Shown: positions 24,846-44,188, counted from the first letter of the stretch. The stretch: 64,000 bases of DNA from Reticulitermes speratus (GCA_021186555.1 JAJKFL010000012.1:17495711-17559710); one strand, 5' to 3'. A program made the numbers and translations. Notes: generated from the sequence alone by a model not told the origin.

Positions 24846-25324
24846 ACTTATGGTTTAATAGCAGAGTAAAGTCTATCCAAACACTTTATTAGAGCCACTG
24901 AAGTAGCACAATTTCTGGGGAAAGAAAAAAAAAACCCAGAATGTTCACAAAAGCTTGTCAGTAAGTGACAGAGAGAATCGCGTGACCAATTCTCAGCACG
25001 GAGCAACTTTTCCAATACGATCTATTAAAAAAAACACGAAACAAAGTTCGTATACAGTTGCAAATTGTGAACGCCCACACAAAACCTCTACAACACTGCG
25101 TTTTATTCATACCTGTTAAATCTGTCACCCAACAGGAATATTTACTTTTCTTTGTCCATAATATTCAGAACAGAACTGAGGTCCACCAAAACTCAACCCC
25201 AAACGGTACCGAGGAATATTTCGTCGGTTAAATACAGCCGGGCCGAAAAGCTAATTATTACCCTCCATGGGGTACAGGCAGTGGCTTATATAAGGCCCCG
25301 CAGACCCCACCAAGAAGACTGGAC

Positions 25325-25458
25325 TGCTTGACCCTTGAAGATGGAACCGATAGGTTGTCGCGTAACATCCGTACGGAAGTACCATTCTACGCTGCGTAGA
25401 ATCCCAAAAGAGCGCAGATCTCATTTACATCGTGGCAGAAGCCTGAAATCACAGGTCT
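25325..25458 (+). mobile_element. Half copy of the 5.5-kb inverted-arm family
   Basis: Starts cccttgaagatggaaccgat, continues through the arm (acgctgcgtagaatccc) and ends in the tail catttacatcgtggcagaag. Only the right half is present. A SINE begins directly after it (25462). Confidence 0.5.
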
Positions 25459-25461
25459 AAC

Positions 25462-25661
25462 TTCACTCATTAACCTCGTCACTAGATGGTGAGTGGAAGG
25501 CTTCTTGCCCTGGCCGCTTTACCCCTGGGGACAGAATCCTCGTTACCCATTGAACAGGAAACTGAGAGGCCCCAGTGTCGGCTTGCATGTTTTGGAGAAA
25601 AGAAAAATCTCTTGCCACGGACCGTCCAGCCCACAGCCTAGTCACTGTACCGAGTACGCTG
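25462..25661 (-). mobile_element. SINE family A copy, tail lost
   Basis: From cactcattaacctcg to cctagtcactgtaccgagt. It directly abuts a hammerhead-family relic on the left. Confidence 0.65.
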
Positions 25662-25754
25662 ATTTTAGCCTAATATTAGTGTTACTTTAATATTATCTTC
25701 CCTTCTACACCTGTCTCCCAAATACTTTTCGGACTTCCCTACTACAATTTTGTA

Positions 25755-27102
25755 CAGGGCATACACAAAAGAATGGTGCGGTTTCAAAAGTGAATAAAAA
25801 TTTTATGTCTCACATTACACGGGCAAAACATACACCGTCAGCGGCGGAAACTGTCCAAGTTTCTCATGCGCTACCAGCAGTTCGCTTCTCATGCTTACTG
25901 CGTGGCCGCGGGGCCAGTTTCAAAGATGGCGTTGCAGCAGGAGAAGGCTTTCTGTGTGCTCCGTTTTGAGGTGTCCAGATCTGTGATTACAGTGCAGCGT
26001 GAGTTTCGTGCACGGTTTAAAAAGGACGCATCACACAATAATAACATAAGCAGTTGGTACCGACAGTTTGTAGAAACTGGATGCTTGTGTAAAGGCAAGA
26101 GTCCTGGTCGACCTTGTGTGTCTGATGAAAACATTGAAAGAGTGCGTGAGGCGTTTCAGCGAAGTCCCCGCAAGTCAGTGGCTAAAGGAAGCAGGGAATT
26201 GGGCATGCCAAAAATGACGGTGTGGAAGGTGTTGCGTAAGCGGCTATGTTTTAAACCGTACAAGATGCGATTGGTGCAGGCCCTTAAACCAGCAGACAAA
26301 GTGAAAAGGCGTGACTTTTGCGAGGAGATGCAGTTGAAAATGGAGGAAGATGGGTTCGTAGAAAGACTGATCTTCTCCGATGAAGCCACATTCCACATCA
26401 GTGGCAAGGTGAACAGACACAATGTCCGTATCTGGGGAACCGAGCAACCACATGCACAGATAGAGCACCAGCGTGACTCTCCAAAAGTCAACGTTTTCTG
26501 TGCGGTGTCCCGCGAGAAAGTGCACGGCCCATTTTTCTTCGCTGAAGCAACTGTGACTGGCGACTCATTTTTGGACATGTTGGAAAGCTGGTTGTTACCC
26601 CAACTGAATACCAATTATGACGATTACATTCTACAACTGGACGGAGCTCCCCCCCCATTTTCACAGGATTGCACGAGTGCTTCTCAATCGTGTTCTTCCA
26701 CAGCGCTGGATCGGACGTGCTGCTGCAAATGGAGACAAGAACCTTCTCCCTTGGCCACCCCGTTCGCCAGATCTTACACCGTGCGATTTCTTTCTTTGGG
26801 GGTTCGTTAAAGACAGCGTTTATGTACCACCATTGCCCACGTCCATCCATGAAATTCGTGATCGGATAACGCATGCACTGCAGGCCATTACAGCGGACAT
26901 GCTACACCGAGTCTGGGATGAGTTTGATTACCGTGTGGATGTGTGTCGTGTGACCCAGGGTACACACATTGAAGGATTGTAATTACCAAATGAGAAACTT
27001 GGACAGTTGCCGCCGCTGACGGTGTATGTTGTGCCCGTGTAAGGTGAGAAATAAATTTTTTATTCACTTTTGAAACCGCACCATTCTTTTGTGTATGCCC
27101 TG
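25755..27102 (+). mobile_element. mariner-family DNA transposon, nearly intact
   Basis: 1,348 bp bounded by TA dinucleotides (25753-25754 and 27103-27104). The terminal inverted repeats are long, 113 bp each (25755-25867 and 26990-27102), and begin CAGGGCATACACAAAAG. I count about five differences between them, so roughly 95-96 percent identity, which suggests a recent insertion. The transposase frame ends 7 nt before the right repeat. Confidence 0.95.
25926..26982 (+). pseudogene. mariner transposase with one frameshift
   Basis: The start MALQQEKAFCVLRFEV is preferred to an ATG at 25866, which lies in the terminal repeat. A helix-turn-helix region fills about residues 1-125. The first catalytic Asp is in IFSDEATFH (about 152) and the second in LQLDGAPP (about 239). 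The third is in SPDLTPCDFFLWG, in another frame. An 8-base C run at 26649-26656, one base too long, splits the gene. By my count 42 residues separate the second and third Asp, near the DD41D (rosa) group rather than classic DD34D; an alignment is needed. No other break is seen, so only this change inactivates it. Confidence 0.9.
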
Positions 27103-27805
27103 TATATATGTCACACTTCCCAATGAATATTAATTTTAATATTATTATTATTACAACAGTGTACCAGGGACAACTCTGTAAGACTACTCACTCACATACT
27201 AGCGTAACAAGGATTGTATCGGTTTCCCCTTCCTTGCAAAGATATGCAGACCACATGGCTGATACTCTGTGTCTAGAGCGAGCTGTTCGATCTACATAAT
27301 TGGCTACACAATTGTTAGAGGGTTTTGTTGGGGAAAATTGAAGCCACAGCATAAAAGCAACAGAACAGAGTAAGACAGCTCTAATTCGAAAACGTCGCAG
27401 CCGTATCTGCCAAAATGTGTCGTCGCTTGCGTAAGCAACAAGCCACCCACGTATAAAGAAGAGCTGGCAGCATTAAACCACAGCGGAATGTATGCCTAAA
27501 CCGATACTGCAGTATCCACCTTTGCAAAAGAAAGTTCACCGCGTACTTGCACATAACAGCACTGCTTACTGAACACTTCTGTTCCATCACGCTTAGTAGG
27601 TGTAGAATTTTCTAAAGTTACTCAGTATTTTTGACGAAGTTTGTTGTATAGGAAAAATAAGGTTGCATGAGTGCAAAATTGATTTTCTAAATCGTTTTCA
27701 TGCTCCAAATTCAATAATTATGTTGATAAACGCAACAAATTACAGTTGAAATTTCAACGGACTTTATGCCAGTCTGCAATACGTAAACACTAAGATCTGT
27801 GTGGG

Positions 27806-28030
27806 GTAAGGTATGGTTGCCCCTGTCCATGCCATGAAGGCATACAAGGGGAGCAGAAGTATATCTTCACTCATTCTTAACCTCGACACTAGCTGCAGAT
27901 GACTGGGCAACTTCACGCCCTGGTCGCTTTACTCCCGTGGAAAGAACCCCTGTACTCATTGAATAGGAGGCTGGATGGGCTCCAGAGCCGGTCTGGACGA
28001 TTTTGGAGAAGAGAGAATCTCTTGCCCTGC
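27806..28030 (-). mobile_element. SINE family A copy
   Basis: ggtatggttgcccctgtcc tail to gagaatctcttgccctgcg; the head is lost after the B-box side. Confidence 0.65.
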
Positions 28031-29314
28031 GAGGGCAAAATCAGAAATAATTTGTTTGGCAAACAACCTCACTCCAAACACAAGTAGTAGACGTACGCTT
28101 TCCATTATTGTTTCGATTAAGAAGCCTGAATTGTACCTCAAATGGCAATCGAAGTGTTGCGTGTCATCATCGAGTCTACGTAAAATCGTGTGCAGTACTG
28201 TGCTACACATATAGCTGTGGCGAAAAATCGCCTCAATTATTTTTCTCATACCCTAATTTGAGTAGCAACCTGAACTGGTTTTGCCTCCCAGAATTCCAGC
28301 GACTCAAACACGCGAAGTTGAATATCGGGTCACGTATTTCCAAATCCGTAACTGAAACGATTGGATAAATATAGTGGGGCAGCGATTTCAAGATCCCTGG
28401 CCCCACTTGCGTGTGACGAAGCATGCCCCCAACTCGAATGGATGAATGCAGCGCTACTGTCATTTCAAATCCAAACCGTCGAAGCGTGCGGCCATAACTT
28501 GCAGCATTCAGAATCGTCAGGACTATTCACTAGCAAAGCACACAACCCGCAACAACGTGCATGGCAGACACGTGACTGTCCGACAGGGTTGTTTCGAAGT
28601 TGACAGAACTGAGCGCAGTACGTGAATTAACATCGTGTGACATTCAAACAGCGCGAAGTAAATGCCTACACAATCGGTTGGGTTCCTGTTTCTTAGCTTG
28701 TTTCATCCCCGAAGCACTTGAAACGATTTCGATCAAATTTAGTACTTGACAGGTCTGCCCTTAAGGTAGTGGGGATAGTCTGCTTCTGTAAGTTGTGGTT
28801 CGTTTCGGTCCAGTATAAATCTTACTTTACATAACACGCAAATCGATTTAGGTTATATGGATTTTTTTTTTAAAAGGCTCATCGCTCAAAAATATCTACA
28901 CTGAGACATGAGGTATAGATCTCGTTAACATTCACAAGTTGTTTTCGTAACCTTTTTCATTACGGCGAATATTAAGAGAAATGAAATAATAAACAAGACA
29001 TGGCTTTATACCGTGTCATATCGGTAGTGAGATAACTTTTATAAAAACATACTTCTTTTTGCAGTTAACGAATATCAAAACCAAAGAAGAGAGCAAAATC
29101 GTAAAGAACTGATTTCACAAATGTGTATTCTACTGCAGTATACTTCTGTACCCTGGATATTCACGTGCTGGATTCTCCCCCATCTGTCTTCCTATGCATG
29201 CAAATAAAACCGCTCACCGAGAACAGATTTTGTACGTAGCGTCTTTACTGAAATGTATCGATCAAACTGAACAAAGTGGGTACTAATTTACATGTATTTT
29301 AAGATCACCTGACT

Positions 29315-29475
29315 ACATCCATGGAGCAGAATGTTGAAGCTGACGGTCGCTCGACTAGCCAATGAGTTCTACGCTCATATGGAACCCGAAGGTTCACTAT
29401 CGTATCCACACAACAGTCCGCCACTGGTCCCTACCCTCAGCACATGAATCCAGTCCAGATTCGTAAGTTCGATGC
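29315..29475 (+). repeat. Family D repeat, partial
   Basis: catccatggagcagaatg, then tatggaacccgaaggttcac, then catgaatccagtccagattc. Confidence 0.45.
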
Positions 29476-29903
29476 CCTTAGTAACGTCCTGTAACATGCT
29501 GTTTTTACACAGAGCGTCCAATTTACAAGTTGGAGGACCATCTCTTGTCGGCTGTCCATATTGTGCGCCAGTGTCTTCACTTCCGACATATCACACTATT
29601 TCCAGCTCATCTGGTTTGGCGATTCTGATACATATGAGACTATGTACATATTCCTAAATTCTTCACACCAGAAAGATTTCATATAGAGGTTATGCCTAAA
29701 GCTGACTTTCCAAAGTTTCACCCAGTCTCATCTCCAGTGCATTTTCTGGGCTCTCGCGCCGTGTGAGCCAATTACTTTTCAAACAGACTATTCTTTTCCA
29801 AAGCTCTTTTAAGATACCTTCGCGTTTTCAAACCCCATTCCACTTCTGTTTATAGCTCCTTGAAGTTTAACAAACACAGTGGTAATGCATGTAAAAATAA
29901 AAG

Positions 29904-30172
29904 TCAAGTAAAACTGTCCCTGCCCAAGCCATGAAGGCATACAGGGGAGTGGAGATATGGTTCCACTCATTCTTAACCTAGGCACTATAGGGAGGTGAGT
30001 GGTCAGCATCACGACCCAGTTGGTACCCACTGAATATGAGGCTGGTTGGGTCCAAGAGCCGGTCTGGACGTTTTGGAGAACAGAAAAACCTCTTTCCCTT
30101 GTCGGGTTTCGAACACAGGATCGTCCATCTCCTAGCCTAGACATTACACCAACTACGCCACCCCGGCTCCCG
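29904..30172 (-). mobile_element. SINE family A copy, near full length
   Basis: Has the tail (actgtccctgcccaagcc), a body with a deletion around the gccgctttac block, and a head (accaactacgccaccccgg). Confidence 0.7.
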
Positions 30173-30411
30173 CTTGTAAACATATACGTGTTATATTGGG
30201 AAGTATGCTCTCGGCATGCAATGTGCCTTGCTACAGAATAACAGGAACTTCTTTATACACAGAGTGTAAGAAGTTCGTATTCTGCTTCATGAAAGCCTAG
30301 TGTTACGGGATGACACACACGTAGGCATGTATTTGGAGAAAACAGCGAGGGGTCTTGCTGTCTGGTATTAATATAACATTTGGCCTGAGCAGTTAATTAA
30401 TCATATTATAA

Positions 30412-30530
30412 TCCAGGCAAACCCCGATATAATGCCACTGTTTGTTCACCGCAATTTGTGGCGGTATATCGAGGGTTGCGGTAAATCGAAATACTGTATA
30501 GTCCTAATATGGAATTGCTGTTCAGAGACT
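30412..30530 (+). mobile_element. Possible pogo/Tigger-like end
   Basis: Begins ccaggcaaaccccgatataa, with further cgatata-type motifs (ggtatatcgagggttgcgg). It resembles pogo-type MITE ends; no matching right end seen. Confidence 0.2.
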
Positions 30531-31434
30531 TGCATGGGCGATAAGTTAGGGTGGCGCTATATCGGTGTTTGTACTTCCCGGTGGCTGGCAATTGAAATAA
30601 ACGTGGCCACTTTAAGGAAAGCCCCCATATCTGTAGTACACGGGTGGGGCAAGTCACTTGACATAACTTTCTGTTGTTAAACATCGAGTGTCACGTGACT
30701 TTTGTGCCACCTTGAATACCGACCAAACGCAACACTTATGATGTTCGATAACTAACGTAACCGACATTGCCAACTTCATGGCTCAAACTTTACATTTGTC
30801 AGGAATGCAGGTGTGTCATTTTACACCGCTATGCCATTTTAATCAAGTCTCGCCTAACAACTGTGGTATAATAAAATAATAATAAAGTAATAATTACACA
30901 GGATTATCACAGTAAAAAGTCCAGCGTAAGTTGCATAGTAGTTTACAAAATTCCGGCTCAAGACAATTTGTACATTGCACCTGGAGAATCCACACCAACG
31001 GGCATATGAAGCAGGAGGCTCTAATCCCACATCCCGTGTCAATGCAAGAAGCGTTCTAAACTATGCATCAAAATAACCGAGTGAATACCCCGCGAGACAA
31101 AGAACGGAGAACACAAAAGAAATAAACATGGACACGTATTCAATTTAAGCACGAAACACAACTCAATAAACACATTTCATTCACTGCAATAGAACACAAC
31201 AGATATCATTCACAGACCATGTGCAGAAACCCAAAAGAATCCGTGAATCGGAATAACCAACCGAAAAAATGCAACCAGCTGCACGAAGCAACAGTACTCA
31301 CCTAACCGCACAAATCAACCGACCATACAAAGAGACCTACTTCGCAACCACTATCATCGGCCGGACATACATTCAATTTTCTAAGTACCTGTGCATATGA
31401 GTAATGAGGGATATTTCTATACTGGTCTTCTGGG

Positions 31435-31689
31435 CAGTGGCGTAGCTAGAGGAGGGCGAATGGCGTGGCCACCCCAGGCGGCAGAGTGCAAGGGACGGAA
31501 ACATGTACGGCAAAATAAATTTTTTAAATGAAAGGATTTTGATTTTCTGCACTCAGCAGGTTTTAAATTACTGAGCGAAATAAAGGAAATTCGTTTAATC
31601 ATTTGCATTATTTCTAAATTCATAGTTCTGTTACGGGTGGCCACTGTGATTACTCGCCCGGGGCGCCAAGAAAGCTAGCGACGCCACTG
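31435..31689 (+). mobile_element. hAT-like MITE, copy 1
   Basis: 255 bp with terminal repeats CAGTGGCGTAGCTAG and CTAGCGACGCCACTG. The flanks ttctggg and ttctgtg look like a target duplication with one mismatch. Internal sequence (cgtggccaccccaggcggcag) is shared with the copies at 44.7 and 59.0 kb. No coding capacity. Confidence 0.75.
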
Positions 31690-32009
31690 TTCTGTGTAGT
31701 CTGTTAAATGGTTATCAAAATTTTGGAGAAACCTTCTGCCTTAATTTGTCTTGCAGATGGAGTAGGAACCTTCTTTTAAAATTTTGAGCCCACCCATATA
31801 CCAGACTACACAGGGTCGTAACCCAGGAAAATCACGATATGAATATTCACAACCGTGAAAAAGTCTCAGAACTCGTAAGGGCATTTCTCATCACCACAAT
31901 GTCCACACCCGCTCTGGGATCCAACCATGCGGGAAAACAAAGTGGTGAATGCACAAAAATGATATCAGATCCATCCCGTTGAACAACGGACTTCAAGCAA
32001 AGAATATTT

Positions 32010-34352
32010 ACTTCACACATAACTCTCAAAGGAATCAGAGAGGTCAAATGCTCATTGACTTCTGTGAAAGAAATGGGCTTGTTATAACAAACACATGGTT
32101 CAAAAAACCTACAAGAAGATTGTACACCTGGAAATTGCTAGGGGATAGGAGTCTACATCAACTGGACTATGTACTAGTGAAACAGCGATTCAGGAACAGT
32201 GTGAACGATGTGCAAGCACTGCCTGGAGCAGATATCGACTCTGATCACAATTTACCGGTTGCAAAGATCTGCACCAGATTGAAGAAAAGCATAAGGTTCC
32301 AAAAGCAAAAACCAAGATGGGATTTGGAGAAGCTGTATGCTCAATGACAGCAAGCACACGACAGGCTAGAAGAGAAACTTGGTGCAATCAAATGTGGAAG
32401 TGGGAACGTGGAAGTGCAGTGGAACAATATCAAGAAATGTGTGTCAGATACTATGAGTGATTTCATTGGAAAAGTCGAGAGGAGAGCAAGAAAACCATGG
32501 ATTACACAGGAGATGATCAGTAAAATGGATGAACGAAGGAAATGGAAGAATGTCAACAACGAAGAAGGAAGGAAGAACTACAGAAGACTGAGGAACGAAT
32601 TGAAAAGAGCCACAGACAACGCCAAGAAGGAATACCTGGAGAGCATATGCGACGAGATCATAGAATTTCAAAGAACAGGACATTATGATCTAATGTACAT
32701 GAAGACAAAGGAACTAAGTTGGAAAGAAAACCATGGGATTCAAAACATGGGCATCAAAGACTCTCAAGGGAATATAATAATATCATCAGAGATAAGTAAT
32801 ACAAATTTGGGAGGATTATATTACAAAGCTCTACGATCGGATCGAGCTAATCGATCAGAACACCTAGAAGTCGAATCTGAAGCTGAAGTAGATGAAGACG
32901 AGAAAGGCCCTTATATTTTGCAAAGAGAAGTGGAAAAAGATATCAAGGAGATGAGGGATAAGAAGGCTACAGGAGATGATGATGTACCTGGGGATGTACT
33001 CAAATTCTTGGGAGAAGATAGTCTCAAACTAATGACACAGCTAATAAACAGCATATGTGTAACTGGAGAGTGGCCCAGAGATTTCAGTGAAGTTACAATG
33101 ATTGCCTTAAAGAAGAAGCCCAAAGCTACAAAATGCAGCGACCATCTCACAATCAGCCTCATCACACATACAGCAAAGATAGTAGAGAGGATACTTAGAA
33201 GAAGGATTGAAAGGAAGACTGAGGATGTGCTTGGAGAAGATCAGTTTGGATTTAGGAGAGGAAAAGGAACTAGGGATGCAATTGGGATGCTGAGAATAAT
33301 ATCAGAACGAACCTTGGTCATAGATGAGGAATTGTGCACTTGCTTCATAGACTTGCAGAAGGCATTTGACCGTGTCAACTGGACCAAATTAATGCAGATC
33401 GTAAAGGGAACTGGGACAGACTGGCGCGAAAGAAGATTGATCAGCAAATTATAAATGGAACAGAGTGTTAAAGTACGCCTGGACCAAGGGGAGACGAGAA
33501 GTGTGAAGATTGGAAGAGGAGTTAGACAAGGTTGCTGTTTGTCACCAATTATGTTCAACTTATACAGCAAGTACATTACCAAGGAAGCTCTTGAAGGGTT
33601 TGGAGACTTCAAAATAGGAGGACAAGCAATTCACTCTGTGAAATATGCAGATGACCTTGTGCTACTGGCTCAGAAAGAAATGGTGCTACAGGCCATGATT
33701 GATAGACTAATTGAAATTGGAAGACGCTATGGAATGGAAATGAATGTGGAAAAAATTAAGGTAATGAGAATCTCAGGCAACCATACCCAATAAAAATTAT
33801 GATAGATCAAAAACAACAGGAGAATGTGGAATATTTCAATTATTTAGATAGCATGATAACAAACGATGCAACGTGTACACATGAAATTAAATCCAGAATT
33901 GCCATGGCAAAAGCAGCATTGAACAAGAAGAAGACTCTTTTCACCAGCAAACTGTACTTAAATTTAAGGAAAAAACTAGTAAAGTGCTACATTTGGAGCA
34001 TAGCTTTGTAAGAATGGAGATCAGTTGGACAGATTGTGTGAGAAATGAAGAAGTATTACACAGAGTCAAGGAGGAGAGGAATATCCTACATACAATAAAA
34101 AGAAGAAAGGCTAACTGGATTGGTCACATCTTGCGTAGAAACTGCCTTCTAAAACACGTGATTGATGGAAAGTTAGAGGGAAGGACAGAAACAACGGGAA
34201 GAAGGTGTAAGCAGCTACTGATGATGACCTTAAGGAAAAGAGAGGATACTGGAAATTGAAAGAGAAAGCACTAGATCGCACCCTGTGGAGAACACGCATT
34301 GGAAGAGACTACAGACCTGTCGTAAGACAGACTACAGAATGATGAATGAATA
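32010..34352 (+). mobile_element. RTE-type (BovB-like) LINE, 5'-truncated and decayed
   Basis: Starts within the apurinic endonuclease domain (QRNQRGQMLIDFCERNGLV, then LYTW and a DSDHN motif near 32240) and continues through reverse transcriptase: FIDLQKAFDRV (motif A, about 33345), GVRQGCCLSPIMFNLY (B, about 33520) and KYADDLVLL (C, about 33645). The C-terminal segment RRKANWIGHILRR lies near 34110. The 3' end is a short atgaatga-like repeat, typical of RTE. It is dead: stops at 32345 and 33452, plus frame changes near 33790 and 33985. The upstream limit is uncertain, since sequence before about 32010 no longer resembles the family. Confidence 0.85.
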
Positions 34353-34397
34353 ACTCTCATGAGTCTCCATACTGAAACCTGCTTTGAAGGGTAAAAG

Positions 34398-34540
34398 TAA
34401 AGGTAAAAAAGTATAAAGTCCTCCCTGTCCACACCATGAAGGCATACAGAGGGAGTAGAGGTATAGCTCCACTCATTCTTAACCTTGGCACTAGATGGAG
34501 ATGAGTGATTAGCTTCATGCCCCGGCCGCTTTACTCCGGC
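34398..34540 (-). mobile_element. SINE family A copy, head lost
   Basis: agtcctccctgtccacacc to gccgctttactccgg; it starts about 45 nt after the 3' end of the RTE element. Confidence 0.65.
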
Positions 34541-34544
34541 AAAA

Positions 34545-40808
<6,264 letters not shown>

Positions 40809-42189
40809 ACGGTAGTCCTAACCAACATATCCTGCAGCATATCATATGCCATACACCTGATACAATATTTCTCAAACCAAGAACAAGTATATTGATTTGT
40901 CATGCCTGTTTAAGTCACACTGTCACAGGAAGAAATTTTATTAACATTTTACAATGTCTTGTTAGACAAGGCCAGCCCCAGGTTATATGGAATGTGATGC
41001 AGCATGAAGCCACAATTCAAACACAAAATGTTTACTACAGGATATACAAAAGTTGCAAAAAATTGACAGGATTTAAAGTTTATCTTAACAGTTCAAAACC
41101 TGTATGTTACTGAAGCTTGTCTTGTTCATCAACATTTTTATGACCATATGAAATACATGTTTGCTATACCGATGATGTATAATTGACTGTAAAGATCCTG
41201 CTTTCAGTTCATTTAAAGTCACAAACGGGAAATTTCTGAAGCTCCAAATTATCCAGAAAATGAAAATAAATGCAAGATTTCCCTGATTCCCATGACAGTT
41301 GCAGTCCTGGAAATTGTTGAATAATACAAAAAAAAACAAGTAACTAAGACATGCTTTTTTGCAGACACTCAACACTAAAAACAGAAGTTATGTTCCTAAG
41401 CAAACATGTAACAATGATATCTTCATTACTGTGATATTCTTTTGGTTACTCAGAACTGAAGAAAACATTATAATAACATTGAAAAGAAATTTAACATATA
41501 ATTCATTGTATTAAATAATGTGATTATATTAAAAATATTATTTGTTTAGAATTATAATGGTGCTCACTAATGTTTATTCTGAAAATAATTTAATGAGCTT
41601 AAATGGAGGCTTGCTGGAAGGCACAGGAGGGAATATAAGAAAAGGATTTATCTGATACTTGATGAAGAAATCTAATCTTTGTGGTAAAGGCAATTGAGTT
41701 TCTTGTAATTCAGCAGTTTCCTCACTGAAGTTTATACAGCAGTGAAGATTCAAACTGAGGATGTCTGGGTTATGACACCATGTAGTTTGGAATGTGGGTG
41801 TCAGCATTTCAGAGAAGCACACTGTCTCGGTTTTCAGGGTAATGGTATGCAATATCTTTCTTTTCCTTGAGTGAACAAGAGTACAGTATGGGGCACAGAA
41901 CAAATTGTATGTATGCATAATATGATGCATGAACACAGGATCTTTGTAAAAATGAAATCTGAATATAGAGGGTTTTCATTATATGATGCTGCACACACAC
42001 TGAATTAGTATAGACCCTTGCTTTTACAAGCATGTCTGCAGCACCATAATTTGAAAACACCACACATAAACAAGTATAAACTTAAGATCATTAATGTCAG
42101 AAAAATGTGGGGCAAAATATTCATGTCTTCTAGCTACAATTTTATTTCACAGTGCACATTCAAACTTCATTTTAATTTCATTGTAACTG

Positions 42190-42287
42190 GCCGGTCACAT
42201 ACATCTAGTGCTGAGGTTAAAAACGAATGTTGCTGTACCTCCCTTCCTTCTATATACCTCGCGGCATGCACAGGGACAATTTTTCCT
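42190..42287 (+). mobile_element. SINE family A fragment
   Basis: ctggccggtcacatacatc, then gctgaggttaaaaacg, then gcatgcacagggacaattt, with the head missing. Confidence 0.5.
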
Positions 42288-42423
42288 TTATATTTATGAA
42301 CTTATATTAGTCAAATTATGTTTATATTGTGATACTGAAAAACTCTGCTTGTACTTACCAGCACCTTCTGACAGCAACTGCATAAAACCTGAAACAGAAA
42401 AGAATATTTTCTCTGAAACACTG

Positions 42424-42465
42424 ATATATATATAATATATATATATATATATTATATATTTATAT
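42424..42465. repeat. AT dinucleotide repeat
   Basis: Interrupted (TA)n tract downstream of the GST gene. Confidence 0.9.
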
Positions 42466-43469
42466 TACATTAGTCACTGGATATTTGACATGCATATAAC
42501 TCCTAGTTCCAGCTTCTGTTTCATGTCACAGAAGTGCAGTAGTGTAAGAGAGTTTTTATGGCTAACAGAGCAGTGCTGACAACTGTAAACAAAAAGATGC
42601 AGAAACTACATACCAGCAACAGATTATTAACTGGTATATTAACAATTTCTAAAAACAAATTTTTCACTTAAGACTAATAAAAATTCATTCAAACACTGAA
42701 ATGACTGAATACGATATTTAAAAAATAATACCTAAATGCTCATGTCAAGTGTTACCTATGAGAAAATCAAATTTTACTTGCGTGGTGAAGGAAATATGTA
42801 TTTCCACAAAGTTTAAAACCTGTGCGTGACAGGTTTATTATTTCAGTTATTTCTATTTGCATTGGAAGTAGAAGGAAATTAATTGACCAGCATACCAGGC
42901 TTGTTCATGGAAGAAACTGTTTATTCCTTGTATGGACAAATTAAGTTAGACTGACAAAGACTAATTTACAGATTTAATTAGGTATTTAAGATAAAAGTCT
43001 AGAACTATAAGAAATGAATACAGAAAATTAGAAAACATCAGTAATAAAAAAAGACAACATTTTAAGCAACACATTCTGTTCACAAGATGAACCATTGACT
43101 GTCAGATTTCTCAACCAATTAATAAAAAAAATATTGTTAAAAAGCCATTTAATCATGTGTCACAGTATCCATGGAGATTAAAATATGAAAGAAATAATCA
43201 ACAGGTAAAGAACTATCTGCTTAATTGGAACAATCTTTTAGTTATTAATGGCAGACCTGGGGTCATTTGATGGTTCAAGACACACAAATTTCTAAACAAC
43301 TGTAAACACTTGTCGGTTACTTGCAAGAGAAAAACAAGCAGATGGCAATAGTTAATCCTACTTGTACTAAAAGTTTTGGATAGTGTAGTCCACATAGTGA
43401 ATAGGCTACAGGCTGGACACTTGAGGAATCACGGTGTGATTCCTCAGACAGGCAAGAGCTTTCTATTCT

Positions 43470-43659
43470 CCAAAGCGTAGTTGATGTAGTGACTGTACTA
43501 TGGGCCAGAAAATTGTTCAAGTCCCAGCAAAGGTAAGGTGGCCGAGGTGTAAAGTTGACCACTCACCCCCCATCTAGTGTTGAGGTTACAAATGACTGGA
43601 GCTATACCTGCCCTGCCCCATATGCTTTCATGTTATGCTTGGGGACAATTTTACCTTTG
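43470..43659 (+). mobile_element. SINE family A copy with internal deletion
   Basis: A head-like gtagtgactgtactatggg and gttcaagtcccagc (decayed B box), then directly ggccgaggtgtaaagttgac and the tail gcttggggacaatttta. Confidence 0.55.
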
Positions 43660-43924
43660 AATAGGAACTAGCACTGTTAAAAACTTCAAATGGAATGCTG
43701 AGGAGTCATAAACAAAGCTATATGGTACTCAGAATGATTTTAGTCTTAAGGCAGTGTATGTCATTCAAGGAGACTAAAGGTTTAATGATAAAATGAATAA
43801 AAGCAAACTGTACTATACTATGAAAATATGCATTTTACCAAACCCACTACCCTACAATTAAACCACTTCCTGAAATATTTCTGAGAGTCAAACAGCTCCA
43901 CTAATCCCTGTCATGCACTTCAGT

Positions 43925-44188
43925 TTAACCAGTTTCTTTACCCAGCACTGCCATACATCCAGATATTTTTGTAGACACAGTCCATGTTAAAAAAGCAAAG
44001 AAAGTTGCCATGTTTGTTACAGCAGCTATTAAAATAATCGTAATACACGTTTGCCATTGTGTTCTTAGAAATGCCTTTGAATGAAAACAATGTTGGAATA
44101 GTGTTCTAAATCTGAAGTCAGTAGGGCCTCTATATGCATTTGTCACGTAACTGATAAAGTTTAAAGCTTCAGAGCCAGTCGAAGACAA
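43925..44188 (-). other. Unassigned minus-strand frame with a hydrophobic segment
   Basis: Open frame of 87 codons ending in TAA. The last 45 residues include CITIILIAAVTNMATFFAF, a plausible membrane helix. A usable acceptor (gatgccccag on the minus strand, near 44190) precedes it. It could be a terminal exon of a minus-strand gene starting near 48.2 kb, or chance. I do not recognise a family. Confidence 0.15.

Larger units (their letters stand above)
28035..31430. other. Intergenic, scattered repeats
   Basis: Family D at 29.3 kb, a SINE at 29.9 kb and a possible pogo-like end at 30.4 kb. The remainder shows no recognisable gene. Confidence 0.5.

Noticed and set aside
26156-26874. 152- and 128-codon minus-strand frames
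   Set aside because: Antisense shadows of the mariner transposase.
41574-41936. 120-codon minus-strand frame downstream of GST
   Set aside because: Low-complexity composition, no domain, and no splice context; probably chance in AT-rich sequence.
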